Assembly (NCBI RefSeq): GCF_000337795.1
Contig: NZ_AOLP01000010.1
Span: 1-64,000 of the forward strand
From: Haloferax denitrificans ATCC 35960
GTDB taxonomy: Archaea; Halobacteriota; Halobacteria; Halobacteriales; Haloferacaceae
Direction: 5' to 3'
DNA length: 64,000 bases
Part shown: positions 46,149-54,731 of the stretch, one piece after another
How positions within the stretch are numbered: position 1 is the stretch's first letter
Layout: the number at the start of each line of letters is the position of its first letter
Made by a program: the position numbers and the translations under genes
The notes under the pieces: model-generated
Databases searched by the model: none
Seen by the model: the letters and a program-made list of their open reading frames with translations, nothing else
What the model was told of the DNA's origin: nothing

Positions 46149-47516
46149 ATGACCGGTGCCGCCCACGACTTCGGGTTCGACCACGTCCCGGAGACAGACC
46201 AGTCGTTCGAGAACGCCTTGGCGAAGGCGCGAGCGGGCGAGCGCCTCACGGTCGACGACGGCGTCGAACTCATCACGACGGGGACCGACCGCGAGGGAAT
46301 CGACGCCGCGCGCAAGGAACTCGTGCTCGAAGCCGCCGACCGCCGGCGCGCCGAGATGGTCGGAAACGACGTGACGTTCGTCGCCAACCTCAACAACAAC
46401 GTGACGACGGCCTGCAACACCGGCTGTCTGTTCTGTAACTTCAAGAACACCGCCCACCTGTTCGAGTCCGACTCCGACGCCGACCACGGCGGCTTCACGA
46501 AGACGCCCGCCGAGTCCCGCGACATCGTCGCCGACGCGGTCGAGATGGGTATCTACGAGGTCACGTCCGTCTCCGGCCTCCACCCCGCGCTCGTGCTCGA
46601 CGAGGAACACCGCGAGATTCTCGAAGCCTACGACAACCCCGCCGCCGAGGTGAACTACAAGCCGCCCGAGGCGTACGACACCGACCCCGCGAGCTACGCC
46701 GAACAGCTTTCCGCCATGTCGGTCGACGGCGCGCACGTCCACTCGATGACGCCCGAGGAGGCCCACCACGCAAAGCGCGGCACCGACTGGAGCTACGAGG
46801 AGGTCTACCGCCGCCTCGCCGACGCGGGCCTCGCCAGCGCGCCCGGCACCGCCGCGGAGATTCTCGTCCCCGAGGTGCGCGAGGTCATCTGCCCCGGGAA
46901 AATCGGCACCGACGAGTGGGTCGCCGGGATGGAGGGCGCGATGGAGGCCGGCCTCGACGTGACGGCAACCATCATGTACGGCCACGTCGAGACCGAGAAA
47001 CACCGCGTGCTCCACCTCGACGTGATTCGGGACCTACAGGACCGCTACGGCGGCATCACCGAGTTCGTCCCGCTGTCGTTCATCCACCAGAACACGCCGC
47101 TGTACGACCGCGGCCTCGTGACCGGCGGCGCGTCCGACGACGAGGACGAACTGATGGTCGCCGTCGCGCGGCTCTACCTCGACAACGTCGACCACATCCA
47201 GTCGTCGTGGGTGAAGTTCGGGAACGCGAAGGCGCTGAAGCTCCTCAACTGCGGCGCGGACGACCTGATGGGGACGATTCTCTCCGAGGAGATAACGAAG
47301 CGCGCCGGCGGCGGCTTCGGCGAGTTCCGCTCGTTCGATGACTACGTCGACATGATAACCGCCATCGGCCGCCGCCCGGTCGAGCGCTCGACCGACTACC
47401 GGACCCGTCGCCCCATCGATATCGACGACGGCCCGCACGGCCCGACGCTCGGCCCGCGCGCCGACGGGACGCCGCTCCTCGACGGTCGGCGCGACCCGGC
47501 GACCGCCGACGACTGA
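46149..47516 (+). CDS. cofH: FO synthase subunit 2 CofH
   Basis: 455 residues, radical SAM Cys89, Cys93 and Cys96 in TACNTGCLFCNF (C-x3-C-x2-C), plus MYGHVETEKHR and FVPLSFIHQNTPLY typical for CofH. It joins a tyrosine-derived 4-hydroxybenzyl unit to the ribityl pyrimidine to start F420 synthesis; CofG (49396-50577) completes the ring. TATA-like GTTTTTAGC is about 30 bp before the ATG. A C-terminal tail of about 60 residues (RRPVERSTDYRTRRPIDIDD) extends past the usual end. Confidence 0.95.
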   Translation: MTGAAHDFGFDHVPETDQSFENALAKARAGERLTVDDGVELITTGTDREGIDAARKELVLEAADRRRAEMVGNDVTFVANLNNNVTTACNTGCLFCNFKNTAHLFESDSDADHGGFTKTPAESRDIVADAVEMGIYEVTSVSGLHPALVLDEEHREILEAYDNPAAEVNYKPPEAYDTDPASYAEQLSAMSVDGAHVHSMTPEEAHHAKRGTDWSYEEVYRRLADAGLASAPGTAAEILVPEVREVICPGKIGTDEWVAGMEGAMEAGLDVTATIMYGHVETEKHRVLHLDVIRDLQDRYGGITEFVPLSFIHQNTPLYDRGLVTGGASDDEDELMVAVARLYLDNVDHIQSSWVKFGNAKALKLLNCGADDLMGTILSEEITKRAGGGFGEFRSFDDYVDMITAIGRRPVERSTDYRTRRPIDIDDGPHGPTLGPRADGTPLLDGRRDPATADD

Positions 47517-47517
47517 G

Positions 47518-48066
47518 ATGATGGCGACCACCCACGCGGTCGTGGGGCTGACCCTCGCCGCACCGCTGGTCTGGATTGCGCCCGAACTCGCCACCGCCGC
47601 GGCCGTCGGCGCGCTCGCCGGCGGCGTCTTCCCCGACGTGGACCTCTTCGTCGGCGTCCACCGCAAGACCCTGCACTTCCCCGTCTACTACAGCGTCGCG
47701 GCCGCGGTGTTCGGAGCCGTCGCCGTCGCATCCCCCTCGACGCTCACCGTCGCGGCCGCGTTCTTCTTCCTGTCGGCGGGGCTTCACTCCGCGTCCGACT
47801 GGCTCGGCGCGGGCGGCGAACTCCGGCCGTGGGACCGCACCTCCGACCGCGCGGTGTACGTCCATCCCGCGAAGCGCTGGCTCCGCCCCCGCTATCTCGT
47901 CCGCTACGACGGCGCGCCCGAAGACCTCGCGCTGACGCTCCTGTTTTCGGTCCCCGGGTTTCTCGTCTTCTCCGGCGGCGTCCGCGTCGCCGTCGCGGTC
48001 GGCGTCGCCGTCGCGCTGTTCTACACCGGCTTCAGAAAGCGGATGCCCGAGTGGTTCGGCATCTGA
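47518..48066 (+). CDS. YdjM-like membrane protein, paralogue 1
   Basis: 182 residues, starting directly after the cofH stop (ATG 47518, or ATG 47521). About four membrane segments. Motifs TTHAVVGLTLAAP, GGVFPDVDLFVGVHRKTLHFP, LHSASDWLGAGGELRPWDR carry the conserved His and Asp residues of the YdjM / DUF457 hydrolase-like family. Closely related to the protein at 48202-48804: both have GGVFPD(V/L)D, GVHRKT.H and RPW. Linked to cofH by position only. Confidence 0.85.
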   Translation: MMATTHAVVGLTLAAPLVWIAPELATAAAVGALAGGVFPDVDLFVGVHRKTLHFPVYYSVAAAVFGAVAVASPSTLTVAAAFFFLSAGLHSASDWLGAGGELRPWDRTSDRAVYVHPAKRWLRPRYLVRYDGAPEDLALTLLFSVPGFLVFSGGVRVAVAVGVAVALFYTGFRKRMPEWFGI

Positions 48067-48154
48067 GGCGCGGCGTCTGCGAGGACGACCGCGCCCGCGG
48101 GCGTTCGGCCCGACCACGAAACTCATACGTCTCGGTCGCCGAGTAGGCGAAGCG

Positions 48155-48202
48155 ATGACGACTCGACGGAACCGACCGGCGCTGGAGGTGTTCGCCCCGT
48201 GA
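48155..48202 (+). CDS. putative 15-residue leader peptide coupled to the second YdjM-like gene
   Basis: MTTRRNRPALEVFAP, starting about 29 bp past a TATA-like CTCATACG and ending in a TGA that overlaps the next ATG by one base (TGATG). The Shine-Dalgarno GGAGGTG of the next gene (48184-48190) lies inside it. Same plan as the mini-ORF before purU. Confidence 0.3.
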   Translation: MTTRRNRPALEVFAP

Positions 48203-48804
48203 TGGCCCCGACGCACGTGTCGATGAGCCTCGCGCTCGCCGCCGCCGTCGCGGTCGTCGCCCCCGCCGCCGCACCCCTCGTCGTCGCGGCGGCGCTCGTC
48301 GGCGGCGTCTTCCCCGACCTCGACATGGTCGTCGGCGTCCACCGAAAGACGTTCCATCAGGTCGAGGCGTTCGTCGTCGGCTCGGTCGGAGCGGTCGCGG
48401 TCGCGGTCGTCACGGGCGACCCGCTGGCCGCGGCCGCGGCGACCGGGTTCGTCGCGGCGGCGCTCCACTGCGCGGCCGACTACCTCGGCGGCAGTAGCGA
48501 GGCCCGCCCGTGGGAGGCCCGAACCGACCGCGGCGTCTACGTCCGCAGTCTCGGCGGCTGGGTCGAACCTCGACGCCTCGCCGCCTACGACGGCTCGCCC
48601 GGCGACTTCGCGCTCGCCGCGGCGCTGTCGGTGCCGGGGTTCCTGACGCTCGGCGACGGCGCGCGGGGGGTTCTCCTCGCCAGCCTCGCCGTCGGCGTCG
48701 CCTACACGGTCGTCAGAAAGCGCGTGCCACAGCTCTCGGGGCGCGCGCCCGCGGTGACCGCCGTGGTCGTCGCGCTCTACTCGCTTTTCGTCCGCCGCCG
48801 ATAA
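48202..48804 (+). CDS. YdjM-like membrane protein, paralogue 2
   Basis: About 200 residues with five membrane segments. Motifs PTHVSMSLALA, GGVFPDLDMVVGVHRKTFHQ, LHCAADYLGGSSEARPWEARTDRGVYV are shared with paralogue 1. GTG 48199 and ATG 48202 are both possible starts; the ribosome binding site GGAGGTG lies 8-11 bp upstream. The pair probably arose by tandem duplication and diverged. Confidence 0.85.
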   Translation: MAPTHVSMSLALAAAVAVVAPAAAPLVVAAALVGGVFPDLDMVVGVHRKTFHQVEAFVVGSVGAVAVAVVTGDPLAAAAATGFVAAALHCAADYLGGSSEARPWEARTDRGVYVRSLGGWVEPRRLAAYDGSPGDFALAAALSVPGFLTLGDGARGVLLASLAVGVAYTVVRKRVPQLSGRAPAVTAVVVALYSLFVRRR

Positions 48805-48817
48805 GCCGTCGCCCGAC

Positions 48818-49321
48818 TCAGTCGCTGGCGTTCGGCGGAGCCGGCCCGCCGCTTCCGAGCGACGACGCCGGCCCCTCGCGGCCGGTCGCCGACTCGACCG
48901 CCAAGCGAGCGAGTCGGAACTCCCGGCACTCGCCGACGCCGAGGGCGTTCTGCGGGAGCACCGCGTTGTCGGCGAGCGCCCGAAACGCGCGGGACTCCTC
49001 GTCGGCCGCCACGGGAACGAGGCGACCGCGGACGACGACGCTGTGCCAGTCGTCGACGCTCTCGACGGCGCTCACGACGAGTTCGACCGGGCCGTCGGTC
49101 GCGGCGAAGCGACTCGCGTTCGACTCCGCCGGGGCCGCAAGCTGGAAGTAGAGGTCGTCGCCGTCGACGCCGAACGACATCGGGCGGGCGACCACGTCGC
49201 CGTCGACCGCGGCCGAGAGGACGCCGTGGCCTCGTCGTCGAAGCACCTCGGCGATGGTCTCGTCGCTCAGTTCGCGGCCGCGTTCGACCCAGTCCGTGCT
49301 GTCGTGGTTCCCGCCTTCCAT
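48818..49321 (-). CDS. pyridoxamine 5'-phosphate oxidase-like flavin-binding protein
   Basis: 167 residues with the split beta-barrel pattern of the family: LRRRGHGVLSAAVDGDVVARPMSFGVDGDDLYFQLA and SVVVRGRLVPV. Such proteins bind FMN or F420; the closeness to cofG and cofH makes an F420 link attractive but unproven. The C-terminal 20 residues are low complexity. A TATA-like GGTTATACA (minus strand) is about 27 bp before the ATG at 49319-49321. Confidence 0.85.
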   Translation of the reverse strand: MEGGNHDSTDWVERGRELSDETIAEVLRRRGHGVLSAAVDGDVVARPMSFGVDGDDLYFQLAAPAESNASRFAATDGPVELVVSAVESVDDWHSVVVRGRLVPVAADEESRAFRALADNAVLPQNALGVGECREFRLARLAVESATGREGPASSLGSGGPAPPNASD

Positions 49322-49395
49322 ACCCCCCCGTTTATTCGGAGGTGTATAACCGACTGTGGGACGTTTTCGCCCGGCGAGAACGAACGAAACCGCGG

Positions 49396-50577
49396 TCAGT
49401 CGGGAATCGACAGCGGGCCGTCGCCGCGGGCGACGTTTCGGAACCGGCGGCCGTGAACGTCGTCGGCGCCGAGCCGGTCGGTAATCGGGTCGCGGAGCCA
49501 CTCGCGGTCCGGCGCGGTCGCGGGCGCGGGCGCGCCGTCGCCCTCGTCGGTTTCGCCGGCCGGTCCGAGCGCCCCGCCCGGCAGGAACCGCTCGTAGACC
49601 GGCAGTCGCTCGCGGAGCGGGACGCCCGCCTCGTCGGCGATGTCGGCGAGTTCTCGGAGCGCGGGCCACTCGTAGTCGGGGTTGACGTAGTCGTCGGTGA
49701 CCGGCGAGACGCCGCCGAGGTCGTCGACGCCGCAGGGGACGAGGTCCGCCGCCGCCGAGAGGTTCGGCGGCACCTGCACCGACACCTCCTCGGGGAGCGC
49801 GACCCGCGCCATCGCCACGACCCGGCGCATCGCGTCGAGCGACGGGCGCTCGTAGTCCGACCGCTCGTTGGGGACGACGTTCTGGACGATGACCTCCTGT
49901 ACGTGGCCGTAGCGCTCGTGGAGCGCGCGGATGGCCAGCAGGCTCTCCGCGCGGTCGCGCCACGTCTCGCCGATGCCGACGAGGATGCCCGTCGTGAAGG
50001 GGACGCCCACCTCGCCCGCGGCGCGGACGGTGTTGAGCCGCTGGCCCGGCGTCTTCCGGCGGTTCCCCGAGTGGGCGGCCACGTCGGCGGTCGTCTCCAG
50101 CATCACGCCCATGCTGGCGTTCAGGGGCGCGAGGTCGGCGAACTCCTCGCGGGTCAGGTCGCCGGGGTTCGAATGCGGCAGGAGGCCCTCGTCGAGCGCG
50201 ACTTCGCAGGCCGCCGCGAGGTAGTCGAGGATGTCGTCGTAACCCCACTCGTCGAGCTGGCGGTGAATCGCCGTGTAGCGCTCGTCGGGGGCGTCGCCGA
50301 AGGTGAAAAGCGCCTCCGTACAGCCGGCGTCCGCGCCCGTGCGGACCGTCTCGCGGACCTCGTCGAGGGACATCAGCGTCGCCTCGCCGGGCACGTCGTA
50401 GTAGGTGCAGTAGGTGCAGGTGTACCGGCAGGCGGTCGTCAGCGGGACGAAGACGTTCCGCGAGAACGAAAGCGACGCCGGCGCGTCGGCGTCGTCCGGG
50501 GTGACGGCGAGCAGTCGCTCCACGTCGGCGTCGTCGATAGTCAGGTCGACTCCGTACTCGTCGGCACCCGGGAACAT
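49396..50577 (-). CDS. cofG: FO synthase subunit 1 CofG
   Basis: 393 residues. Radical SAM Cys50, Cys54 and Cys57 in TACRYTCTYCTYYD (C-x3-C-x2-C) and CofG features such as TGILVGIGETWRDRAESL and VQNVVPNERSDY. With CofH it makes 7,8-didemethyl-8-hydroxy-5-deazariboflavin (FO). Start taken at ATG 50575-50577 (MFPGADEYG), with GGGAGGT directly before it; the open frame continues upstream but is not CofG-like. Confidence 0.94.
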   Translation of the reverse strand: MFPGADEYGVDLTIDDADVERLLAVTPDDADAPASLSFSRNVFVPLTTACRYTCTYCTYYDVPGEATLMSLDEVRETVRTGADAGCTEALFTFGDAPDERYTAIHRQLDEWGYDDILDYLAAACEVALDEGLLPHSNPGDLTREEFADLAPLNASMGVMLETTADVAAHSGNRRKTPGQRLNTVRAAGEVGVPFTTGILVGIGETWRDRAESLLAIRALHERYGHVQEVIVQNVVPNERSDYERPSLDAMRRVVAMARVALPEEVSVQVPPNLSAAADLVPCGVDDLGGVSPVTDDYVNPDYEWPALRELADIADEAGVPLRERLPVYERFLPGGALGPAGETDEGDGAPAPATAPDREWLRDPITDRLGADDVHGRRFRNVARGDGPLSIPD

Positions 50578-50900
50578 ACCTCCCGGTGTGTGACGAGCCA
50601 CTAAAAGCGTGTCACTCGCGGCCGATACGGTGGGTGTTCGAGACTGCGGCGGCAGAACGGAAGTCGAGCTCGGGGCCGGATAGTTGGTGCCAGACACGTC
50701 TCCGGCCCGTCCGAGGCGCCGTCAGGCGCTCGCCCCGAGTTGGTTGCGAGTGAGACTCGCGTCGTCGTCGCGACGTTCGGACTCCACTTCGACCCCCACG
50801 TCGTCTTCGCGACGCGGAGCGCGCGGCGTACGTTGCCTCAGTTCCCGCCGGGCAGACAGACAACCGCGCCAGACACTGTTTATCGCGGACCGTTAAGGTC
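50578..50900. other. intergenic region between cofC and cofG
   Basis: 323 bp. It holds the cofG promoter (minus-strand GCTTTTAGTGG at about 50605-50615). The remaining GC-rich sequence shows no gene, RNA or repeat that I can support. Confidence 0.45.
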
Positions 50901-51521
50901 CTATCGGCGCGCGCGGACGGCCTCGACCCGGCCGGTCCCGCGTTCGAGCCGGACGCCGGCGTCGACCAGCCACTCGCGGGCGCGGCCCTCGCCGTGGACG
51001 AGCACCTCGACGAGGTCGCTCGGCTCGTCCACGTCGACGGCGAGCCGCATCGAATCCACCTCGGCGAACGAACAGCCGGCGTCGCGGGCGATTCGCCGGT
51101 GGTCGAGGATGGACGCGCCGTGGTAGTCCACGGAGAACTCCGGGTCGCGGACGACGAGCGCGTTCGTTCCGCCCCCGAGACCGGGTGCGGCGACCACGTC
51201 GCCGTCGGTCTCGAACAGCCGCGAGAGCGCCGCGGGCGTCGCGAGCGCGAGGTCGGCCATGACGACCGCGACGGGGTCGCCGCCGAGTCCGTCGAGTTCG
51301 TCGCTGACGACCGCCGTGAGCGGCCGGTCGTCCACGGTGACGGGTGCCCCGACCGAGACGGGCGCGTCCGCGACGACCGCGGGGTCGCCGCCGGCCGCGC
51401 GGACCGCGTCGAGTACGTCCCGGAGCATCGAGACCGCGAAGTCGCGTCGCTCGTCGGCGTCAAAAAATGAGGCGAGTCGGGTCTTCGGCTCGCGTCCCCC
51501 GAAGGGAACGACGACTCGCAC
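50901..51521 (-). CDS. cofC: 2-phospho-L-lactate guanylyltransferase CofC
   Basis: 206 residues, GTG start. MRVVVPFGGREPKTRLASFFDADER is the nucleotide-binding start of the family (P-x(5)-KTRL), followed by VVMADLALATPAALSRL and APGLGGGTNALVVRDP. It makes the GDP-activated lactyl unit (or a phosphoenolpyruvate version) used by CofD in F420 synthesis. It lies 6 bp downstream of the surface-protein gene that overlaps cetZ1, so the last three genes may be one transcript. Confidence 0.92.
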   Translation of the reverse strand: MRVVVPFGGREPKTRLASFFDADERRDFAVSMLRDVLDAVRAAGGDPAVVADAPVSVGAPVTVDDRPLTAVVSDELDGLGGDPVAVVMADLALATPAALSRLFETDGDVVAAPGLGGGTNALVVRDPEFSVDYHGASILDHRRIARDAGCSFAEVDSMRLAVDVDEPSDLVEVLVHGEGRAREWLVDAGVRLERGTGRVEAVRARR

Positions 51522-51527
51522 GGAGAA

Positions 51528-52322
51528 TCAGCCCAGTTTGTCGTAGCTCGTCTGCTGGGAGCGCCAGTAGAGGAACCCACCGACGATGAGCGCGACGACG
51601 AGCAGACCGCCCGCCGCGTAGATGAGCAGTTGGGTCGTCTGACTCGACTGCCGAGCCTGATTCGCGCTCGTCTCCGCCTCGTTGGCGAGGTTCGTCGCGA
51701 GGTTGAACTCCTCGCCGTTGTACGCTTCGACGGCGTTGTTGAACGTCTGCTGGGCTTGTTGCGTGTTGGCCCCACTCGCACGCTGAATCGCGTCCCGCGC
51801 GCTATCGAGTTCATCGCGCGCGGCGGCGCTGTCTTCGGTGTAGTGGTGGACCGTCCACGAGTCGATATCGTTACTGGAGCCGCCTTCGCGGGTCTGGTCG
51901 AGCGAGATGATGGTGAACGTCTGTGCGGGGTCGTAGCTGAACGACTCCACCTCGGGAACGATTCCCGTCACGGTGACTTCCACTTCGCTCGTCCCGTCGG
52001 CAGTGGCGATTTCAGCGCCGCTGAAGTTCTGCCCGTCGAAGGACTGCTGGTCGACTCTCGCGCCCGTCTGGTCGTAGTACGCGACGGTCCACGTCACGTC
52101 TTCCAGGTCGGTCTCGCCTGCGAGCGTCCACGATTCGAGTTGCGGGCTCCGGTACAGCTCTTCGAGGGTGACCGACGCGGTCACCTGCGTACCGACCTGC
52201 GCCTCGTCGGGGACGTCGTCGGACGCGACGCTCACCGCCCCTGCCTGCCCCGCGAAGGCCGACAGGAGTACGACGAGCGCGAGCGCCAGCTTAGAAAAGC
52301 GACTCCAGTTCGTCCTCGTCAT
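51528..52322 (-). CDS. secreted/anchored protein overlapping cetZ1
   Basis: 264 residues. Signal peptide at about 10-28 (LALALVVLLSAFAGQAGA), a beta-rich outer domain at 35-165, a helical region at 170-225 rich in Ala, Gln and Asn that may form a coiled coil, and a C-terminal membrane segment at about 232-252 (LLIYAAGGLLVVALIVGGFLYW) followed by a short cytoplasmic tail. Its ATG lies inside cetZ1: the two genes overlap by 32 bp in different frames. Tight coupling to a cytoskeletal gene suggests a membrane or surface partner of CetZ1. I know of no assigned function. Confidence 0.82.
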   Translation of the reverse strand: MTRTNWSRFSKLALALVVLLSAFAGQAGAVSVASDDVPDEAQVGTQVTASVTLEELYRSPQLESWTLAGETDLEDVTWTVAYYDQTGARVDQQSFDGQNFSGAEIATADGTSEVEVTVTGIVPEVESFSYDPAQTFTIISLDQTREGGSSNDIDSWTVHHYTEDSAAARDELDSARDAIQRASGANTQQAQQTFNNAVEAYNGEEFNLATNLANEAETSANQARQSSQTTQLLIYAAGGLLVVALIVGGFLYWRSQQTSYDKLG

Positions 52323-53478
52323 CGTTTATGAGGGTCTCCAGATTCGAATCACTCTCTTGGCGGATCTCTTCGATGTTGTCCTGTGCTTCGATGGCGACCT
52401 GTTGCAGTTCCTTGATGCGCGGGACGTTCGTCACGCCCGACAGAAGGATGACACTCGCCACCTTCTCCGCGCCCGGGATGGGGTAGTCGCCGCCGCGAAC
52501 TTCCATGGAACCGGTCTGCTCCTCGATCCACTTCCGCCCGCGCTCTATGCCTTTCCGGTTCAGATGCTCCGGGGGACCAGCGAGGACGAGCAGTGCGCGC
52601 TCCGCGCCTTCGATCTCACACGGGAGCGTGAGTCGACCGAGCGCGGCCTTGCGGACGAGGCTCGTGATGCGGTTGGTCGTGTGCGCCGTGTCGAGGTTGT
52701 CGTCGGGCTCGTCGCCGCCCGTCAGCCGAGACAGGAGGCCGCCGCCCTTGTTCTTCCGCGGTTCGACGCCCTCGGAGGCGTAGCCCACGGTCGAGACGCC
52801 GCCGCCGGCCAGCGTGTTGATGATCTCCGAGGAGTCGACGACGGACTCCGCGACTTCCTGTCCGTCCTGGACCTCGCCGGCACCGAAGAGCACGCCGAAT
52901 CGGTTGACGATTTCCGCGTTAATCTCGTCGTATCCCCCTTGGACCGACTCGCCGGTCTTCCGCCAGGCGTCGTTGTCGAACACGAGGAGGTTGTCGACCT
53001 CGCGGACGAACGTCTGGAAGGAGCGCGCGGCGTTGAGCGTGTAGATACCGCCCTCGTCGGACCCCGGCAGGATGCCGATCCCGTAGACGGGTTCGGTGTA
53101 GATGCGCTTGAGGTGTTTCGCGAGGACCGGCGCGCCGCCGGAGCCGGTGCCGCCACCGAGCCCGGACACGACGAGGAAGGCGTCGACTTCGTGGACGGGG
53201 ATGCTGTCGATGGCACCCTGTACCTCGTCGATGTCCTCCTCGGCGATTTCGGCACCGAGTTCGTTGTCCGCACCGACGCCGTGTCCCTTCACGCGGGATT
53301 GGCCGATGAGGACGCGCTGGTCCTTCGGGATGTTCTTCAGTCCGAGCAAGTCAGCCTTCGCGGAGTTCACCGCGACCGCCGCGCGGACGATTCCCGCGTT
53401 GCGTTCCCGGTCGTACTCGACAAACTTGTCGACTACTTTTCCCCCGGCTTGCCCGAATCCGATCATTGCGAGCTTCAT
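52291..53478 (-). CDS. cetZ1: tubulin-like cell-shape protein CetZ1
   Basis: 395 residues. GTPase motifs: GFGQAGGKV at 7-15, tubulin signature GGGTGSG at 108-114, and the T7-loop region with Glu218 (VVDSSEII), the residue known from catalytic mutants of H. volcanii CetZ1. The acidic C-terminal tail ends in a short hydrophobic LESLF. CetZ1 polymerises with GTP at the cell edge and is needed for rod-cell formation and motility. The gene has a palindrome at its probable transcription start and is followed by an overlapping surface-protein gene. Confidence 0.96.
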   Translation of the reverse strand: MKLAMIGFGQAGGKVVDKFVEYDRERNAGIVRAAVAVNSAKADLLGLKNIPKDQRVLIGQSRVKGHGVGADNELGAEIAEEDIDEVQGAIDSIPVHEVDAFLVVSGLGGGTGSGGAPVLAKHLKRIYTEPVYGIGILPGSDEGGIYTLNAARSFQTFVREVDNLLVFDNDAWRKTGESVQGGYDEINAEIVNRFGVLFGAGEVQDGQEVAESVVDSSEIINTLAGGGVSTVGYASEGVEPRKNKGGGLLSRLTGGDEPDDNLDTAHTTNRITSLVRKAALGRLTLPCEIEGAERALLVLAGPPEHLNRKGIERGRKWIEEQTGSMEVRGGDYPIPGAEKVASVILLSGVTNVPRIKELQQVAIEAQDNIEEIRQESDSNLETLINDDEDELESLF

Positions 53479-53493
53479 AGGTTCAGTCCCCTC

Positions 53494-53510
53494 GCCATTG
53501 CGTGAATGGC
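53494..53510. promoter_or_regulatory. palindrome in the cetZ1 5' region
   Basis: GCCATT-GCGTG-AATGGC, 6-bp arms and a 5-bp spacer, lying 16-32 bp before the cetZ1 ATG. A TATA-like CTTATGT (minus strand) at about 53523-53530 places the transcription start in or beside this palindrome, as expected for a repressor operator, or for a hairpin at the 5' end of the mRNA. Confidence 0.45.
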
Positions 53511-53689
53511 AGTACGAACGCGGACATAAGCGTTGTGATGGGGAAGTGTATTCTCAGCATCAGATTATCGGCGAAAAACGGCGACTCGAAACCGGTGTTA
53601 ATCGGACGTTATCCCCGGAGAGCGCCTCATACCGGCGAAATGGGCCGCAGTTCACGACCGCTTAACTTCGGAGAACGGTTGGCGCGCCG

Positions 53690-54595
53690 TCAGTTTCGCT
53701 CGGCGAGATACGTGCCGAGCGTCTTCATCGACGACACGTCGACGCCGAAGACGCCCACGTCGTTCCGGTCTGTCGTGTTGTCGAACTGGAGCGAGCGGTA
53801 CTGGTCTTTCCCCATCGGGAAGCCGGGGACCGCCCCGAGGACGGTCAGGCCGACGCCCGCGAGGCCCATCGGGAGCGGGACGATGGTGATGGACTTGTTC
53901 TCGGCGTCGTACACCATCTCCGTGATTTCGCGGAGTGTGAGCTTCTCCGGACCGCCGATGCGGTAGGTCTCGCCGACGTGTTCGTCGCCCTCGACGGCGT
54001 CCGCGAGCATCGGCGCGAGGTCGCCGACCCAGATGGGCTGGAACCGCGTCTCCCCGTTGCCGGGAAGCGGGTACAGGGGAACGCCGGGCGCGAACATCCC
54101 CTTGAGCCGCTTCGTGAAGGAGACGAACTCGCCGCCGTCGCCGAAGACGACCGACGGGCGGAAGATGACCCAGTCGAGCCCCGACGACTTGACCGCGCCC
54201 TCGGCTTTCCCCTTCGAGCGGATGTAGGCCGTGTCGCCGTCGGTGTCGGCCCCGAGCGCGCTCATCTGGACGAGTCGGGGCACGTCGTTGGCCTCGGCGG
54301 CCTTGACGACGTTTTCGGTCCCCTGCCAGTGGACGATGTCGTGCATCCGGTTGCCGCCGCCCGGCTCGAACAGCGGCGAGAGCGCGACGAGGTTCACGAC
54401 CGCGTCCTTCCCCTCGAACGCGCCCGCGATGGAGTCGTAGTCCGTCACGTCTCCCATCGCCTTCTCGACGCCGTCTGGGAGGTCCTCGCTGTTCGGACTC
54501 CGCGACATCGCGGTCACGCTGTGGCCCCGCGACTGCAGTTCGCGGCAGAGGTGGCTCCCGATGAATCCGCTTCCGCCGACAACAAGGACTTTCAT
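53690..54595 (-). CDS. NAD(P)-binding epimerase-like protein (complex I NDUFA9 family)
   Basis: 301 residues. Rossmann start MKVLVVGGSGFIGSHLCRELQ, GDVTDYDSIAGAFEGKDAVVNLV, and an atypical active site: YIRSKGKAE where YxxxK is usual keeps Tyr and Lys (Y-I-R-S-K). FRPSVVFGDG and WVGDLAPML follow the NDUFA9-like pattern. Probably binds NAD(P)H as a quinone or sugar-nucleotide reductase, or works as a complex I accessory protein. Substrate not known. Confidence 0.87.
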   Translation of the reverse strand: MKVLVVGGSGFIGSHLCRELQSRGHSVTAMSRSPNSEDLPDGVEKAMGDVTDYDSIAGAFEGKDAVVNLVALSPLFEPGGGNRMHDIVHWQGTENVVKAAEANDVPRLVQMSALGADTDGDTAYIRSKGKAEGAVKSSGLDWVIFRPSVVFGDGGEFVSFTKRLKGMFAPGVPLYPLPGNGETRFQPIWVGDLAPMLADAVEGDEHVGETYRIGGPEKLTLREITEMVYDAENKSITIVPLPMGLAGVGLTVLGAVPGFPMGKDQYRSLQFDNTTDRNDVGVFGVDVSSMKTLGTYLAERN

Positions 54596-54731
54596 GCGCT
54601 AATATTCGGCGGAATGAGGGTAAAGCTAACGGGGGAATGAGGTCGATTTCGCCGGCGAACGCTCAGATGCGAAAGACGTTCTCGCGCTCGGCCGCGGTCC
54701 GCATCCGCACCGCCCGCGACTGCGACCGCGC

